This document shows positions 60,881 to 64,000 of a stretch of 64,000 bases of DNA, in pieces. Within the stretch, counting starts at the first letter, position 1. The number at the start of each line of letters is the position of its first letter. The stretch comes from Artemia franciscana. Its lineage: Eukaryota; Arthropoda; Branchiopoda; Anostraca; Artemiidae. Both the position numbers and the translations under genes were made by a program. Where the stretch lies: NCBI RefSeq assembly GCF_032884065.1, contig NC_088863.1:39403076-39467075 (forward strand). Direction: 5' to 3'. Under the pieces are notes generated by a model that ran no database searches, had not been told where the DNA came from, and saw only the letters and a program-made list of their open reading frames with translations.

Positions 60881-62636
60881 AATTAAAAAAAAACTAATTT
60901 TTTTAGCTGAAAGTAAGGAGCGACATTAAAACTTAAAACAAACAGAAATTACTCCGTATATGAAATGGGTTGTCCCCTCCGCAATCCCTCGCTCTTTACG
61001 CTAAAGCTTTTAATTGTTTTAAAAATTAGAATTGTGGCAAAGAGTCAAACTTCAGCGTAAAGAGCGAGGGATTAAGGAGGGGACAACCCATTTCATATAC
61101 GGAGTAATTTCTGTTTGTTTTAAGTTTTAATGTCGCTCCTTACTTTCAGCTAAAAAAATTAGTTTTTTTTTTATTTAATTTCTGAACGTTTTTGAATTAA
61201 TGCATGTTTGGTTTTGGCTCTCCGCACATAAATTATTAAAATGAAACTTGTATATTAATTCTTTTTTGGCTAAATGGCTTTCTCTTAGTTTTGATCAGAC
61301 GATTTTGAGAAATAAGGGGTGGAGAAGGAGGCCTAGTTGCCCTCCAATTTTTCGGTTACTTAAAAAGGCAACTAGAACTTTTAATTTTTAATGAACGTTT
61401 TTATTAGTAAAAAATACACGTAAATTAAGAATTAACTTACGTAACAAACTTTCATAACCTTATATTTTTATTATGTATACGAGGGGGTTTGTACCCTCGT
61501 TAATACCTCGCTCTTTACACTAAATCGTAAGTTTTGTCCCAATTCTTTAAGAATGACCCCTGAATCAGAAAGGCCGTAGAATAAATAGTTGAAATTACTA
61601 AAAATACTTTAGCATAAAGAGCAAGGTATTTATCTCCTCCTAAATACCTCGCTCTTTATGCTAAAGTATTTTTAGAACCCCTCATATGCGTAATTATCTC
61701 TGTTCGTTTTAAGTTTCAATGCTACTTCTTCCTTTCATTTGAAAAAACTTTTTCATGTTTATTTTTCATTGTTTTCTTATAGTAATGCTAGAGAACCCTG
61801 TGCCCTTTTCATTGAATTTCTTCCCCCATGACAGATTCCTCCAAGGAAAGATCCTCCAACATAGCCCCCTCTCCTCAGCCCCACCCCCAAACAAAATAAA
61901 ATCCCCCTGAAAACGTCTGTACACTTCCCAATAACCATTACTATATGTAAACACTGGTCAAAGTTTGTAACTTGCAGCCCCTCCCCCAGGGATTGTGGGG
62001 GGGATAAGTCATCCCCAAAGACATAGTTATTATGGTTTTCGACTATGCTGAAAAAATGGCTATCTCAAAATTTTGATCCGTTGACTTTGGGAAGAAAATG
62101 AGCGTGGGAGGGGGCCTAGATGCCCTCCAATTTTTTTGGTCACCTAAAAAGGGCACTAGAACTTTTCATTTCCGTTAGAATGAGCCCTCTTGCGACATTC
62201 TAGGACCACTTGGTCGATACGATGACCCCTGGGGAAAAGAAAAAAAAAACAAAAAAAAAAAAAACAAATAAACACGCACCCGTGATTTGTCTTCTGGCAA
62301 AAAATACAAAATTCCACATTTTTGTAGATAGGAGCTTGAAACTTCTACAGTAGGGTTCTCTAATACGCTGAATCTGATTGTGTCATTTTCGTTAAGATCC
62401 TACGACTTTTAGGGTGTTTCTCCCTATTTTCTTAAATAAGGGGCAAATTTTCTCAGGCTCGTAACTTTTGATGGGTAAGACTAAACTTGATGAAACTTAT
62501 ATATTTAAAATCAGCATTAAAATGCAATTCTTTTGATGTAGCTATTGATATCAAAATTTCAATTTTTTAGAGTTTTGGTTACTATTGAGCCGGGTCGCTC
62601 CTTACTTACAGTTCGTTACCACGAACTGTTTGATAC
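60881..62636 (+). repeat. Modular repeat family, full foldback copy A4
   Basis: A full copy of ~1.76 kb and the best preserved. The two 5' foldback arms (about 60890-61010 and 61045-61165) pair perfectly over at least 46 bases around ACTCCGTATATGAAATGGGT and its complement. A second palindrome lies at 61480-61680 (AATACCTCGCTCTTTA.. occurs on both sides). The body and intact terminus (TTTGGTTACTATTGAGCC, GTTCGTTACCACGAAC, TGTTTGAT) follow. Confidence 0.9.
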
Positions 62637-62772
62637 AGAATTTGACCACAGGTTTAGGCATCTGTCAGTTATGAACACCAAATATAAACAGGTATATCAT
62701 AGCCAACGCTGGCGCTGCCTAAGTAAAGAGCGATGTGGGCACAATGAATTGCTTATTATATTTTTATTTCTG

Positions 62773-64000
62773 ACCAAGGCACTTTGTATAGAAGGAGTTG
62801 TCATAGAAACTTTGAAAGGGACTCTTTCATTCGGGAATTGGAAGTTCTAGTGCCCTTTCTAATAGTCAAAAGTAATTGGAGGGCAACAAGCCCCCCCATG
62901 CCCATCATTTCCCCTAAAACCTACAATCAAAATTTTGAGATAACTGTTTTGTTCAACCTAGTTGAAGGGTTCAGTAATTACGGCTTTGAGGATGACAGCA
63001 TGTCCCAGAAGTCCTCAGGGCAAGGGCTATAAGTTATAATAGTTGTCCTTTATAAATTTTTTATGTAAGGGGACCGTATAACCTCTAGGCGCATTGGATT
63101 GGAAATTGAAAGTTCTAGTTTCCTTTTACAAGTCGAAAATGACGGAGGGCAAATTGCCCCCACCCTGATATTCTCTTTTCCTCAAACGCATCTGACGCAA
63201 TCAAACGCATCAAACGCGAATTTTAAAATAGCCATTTTGTTCAAAATAGTCTAAAGATCATATAACAAGGCCTCTGGGGTTGAAACAACCCCTCAGAATC
63301 TGGGGCGAGGGTTGTAAGTTATGCTCTGGGGGTATATAAGGTTTTAATGGAAGGGGGGTCGTATAAACTCTAGAGGGGGCTAATTGGATTGAAAATTGAA
63401 AGTTCTGGTTTACTTTTAAGAGTCAAAAATGACGTAGAGCAACTAGTCCCCCCCCCGACGTCCTCTTTTCCCCGAAATCATCTGATCGGAAATTTTAAAA
63501 TAGACATTTTGTTCAAAATAGTCTATAGATCATATAACAAGGCCTCTGGGTTGAAACAACCCCTCTAAACCTTGGGCAAGGGTTGTAAGTTATGTCATGG
63601 GGGCATATAAGGTTTTTATGGAAGGGGTGGTTGTATAAACTTCGATTGAGGCTTATTTGATTGGAAATTAGAAGCTATAGTGCCGTTTTTAAGTGTCAAA
63701 AAGTGATCCAAGAATAACTAATCCCCGACGTCCATCATTTTCCAAGACAGACATTCAATTCAAATTTTGAGACATCAGTTTCCTTCAGCATTGTTGGAGG
63801 TCCAGTAATCATACCTTTGGGGATGTCAAACCCATCACAGCCCTCAGGATAAGGGCTATAAGTTAGGCAATTCGTTCATTGTTTACACCGTATATGTTAT
63901 TGGAGGAGGTATACATGATTGACCTTTACTTTCCTAAAAGACAAAGGGAATCCATCTGAGCCTTTTAGAGAATATTGAGGGAAGTGTTGAACTAAATAAA
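62773..64000 (+). repeat. ~280-bp tandem repeat block
   Basis: About four degenerate tandem units. Markers recur with ~270-290-base spacing: GATTGGAAATTGAAAGTTCT (63102), GATTGAAAATTGAAAGTTCT (63389) and GATTGGAAATTAGAAGCTAT (63660), each followed by an AGGGCAA/AGAGCAACTAG phrase and ATTTTGTTCAAAATAGTCTA, then GGGCAAGGGTTGTAAGTTAT. It runs off the end of the window. An orphan unit lies at 15985-16200. Confidence 0.85.

Overview
The window is eukaryotic nuclear DNA from an invertebrate, probably an arthropod and possibly a crustacean such as Artemia. The organism is inferred from the kind of gene, the kilobase-scale AT-rich introns, the very long TA microsatellites and the transposon mix; nothing in the sequence fixes the species. 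There are no operons, bacterial genes or CRISPR arrays.

One host gene accounts for most of the window. It lies on the minus strand and encodes the C-terminal ~1,111 residues of a ninein-family centrosomal coiled-coil protein (ninein / ninein-like / Bsg25D group). I assembled 16 coding exons between 57418 and 5646. Every junction I propose has AG/GT borders and compatible phases, and the exon lengths sum to 3,336 nt (1,112 codons including the stop). The N-terminal exons, where family members carry EF-hand-type sequence, are not seen and probably lie beyond position 64000. Two of the 16 exons (24119-24217, 20983-21129) are less certain.

Region by region: 1-2165 holds a decayed Gypsy-type retroelement whose integrase part precedes its RT/RNase H part. 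2520-4550 holds Helitron remnants in both orientations, two of whose 3' ends face each other across a (TA)n tract. 5646-57418 is the ninein-like gene. Its introns hold LINE fragments (17.1, 22-23, 31.7-32.9, 45.4-45.8 kb), a Helitron N-terminal fragment (36.0-37.2 kb), tRNA-derived pieces, local tandem duplications and an abundant modular repeat family (18.4-19.7, 38.4-41.9, 43.1, 46.3-48.1, 54.4-56.9 kb). 57.4-64 kb holds an unassigned exon-like stretch, a 5'-truncated Penelope-like RT, another TA tract, a full copy of the modular repeat (60.9-62.6 kb) and a block of ~280-bp tandem repeats to the end.

The most interesting non-genic signal is the modular repeat family. Its copies share one 3' terminus with a small hairpin but carry different 5' modules, one of which is a long foldback hairpin. 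Within each foldback copy, copy-specific base changes are mirrored on both arms. All family comparisons here come from memory and reading by eye; no alignment or search was run.
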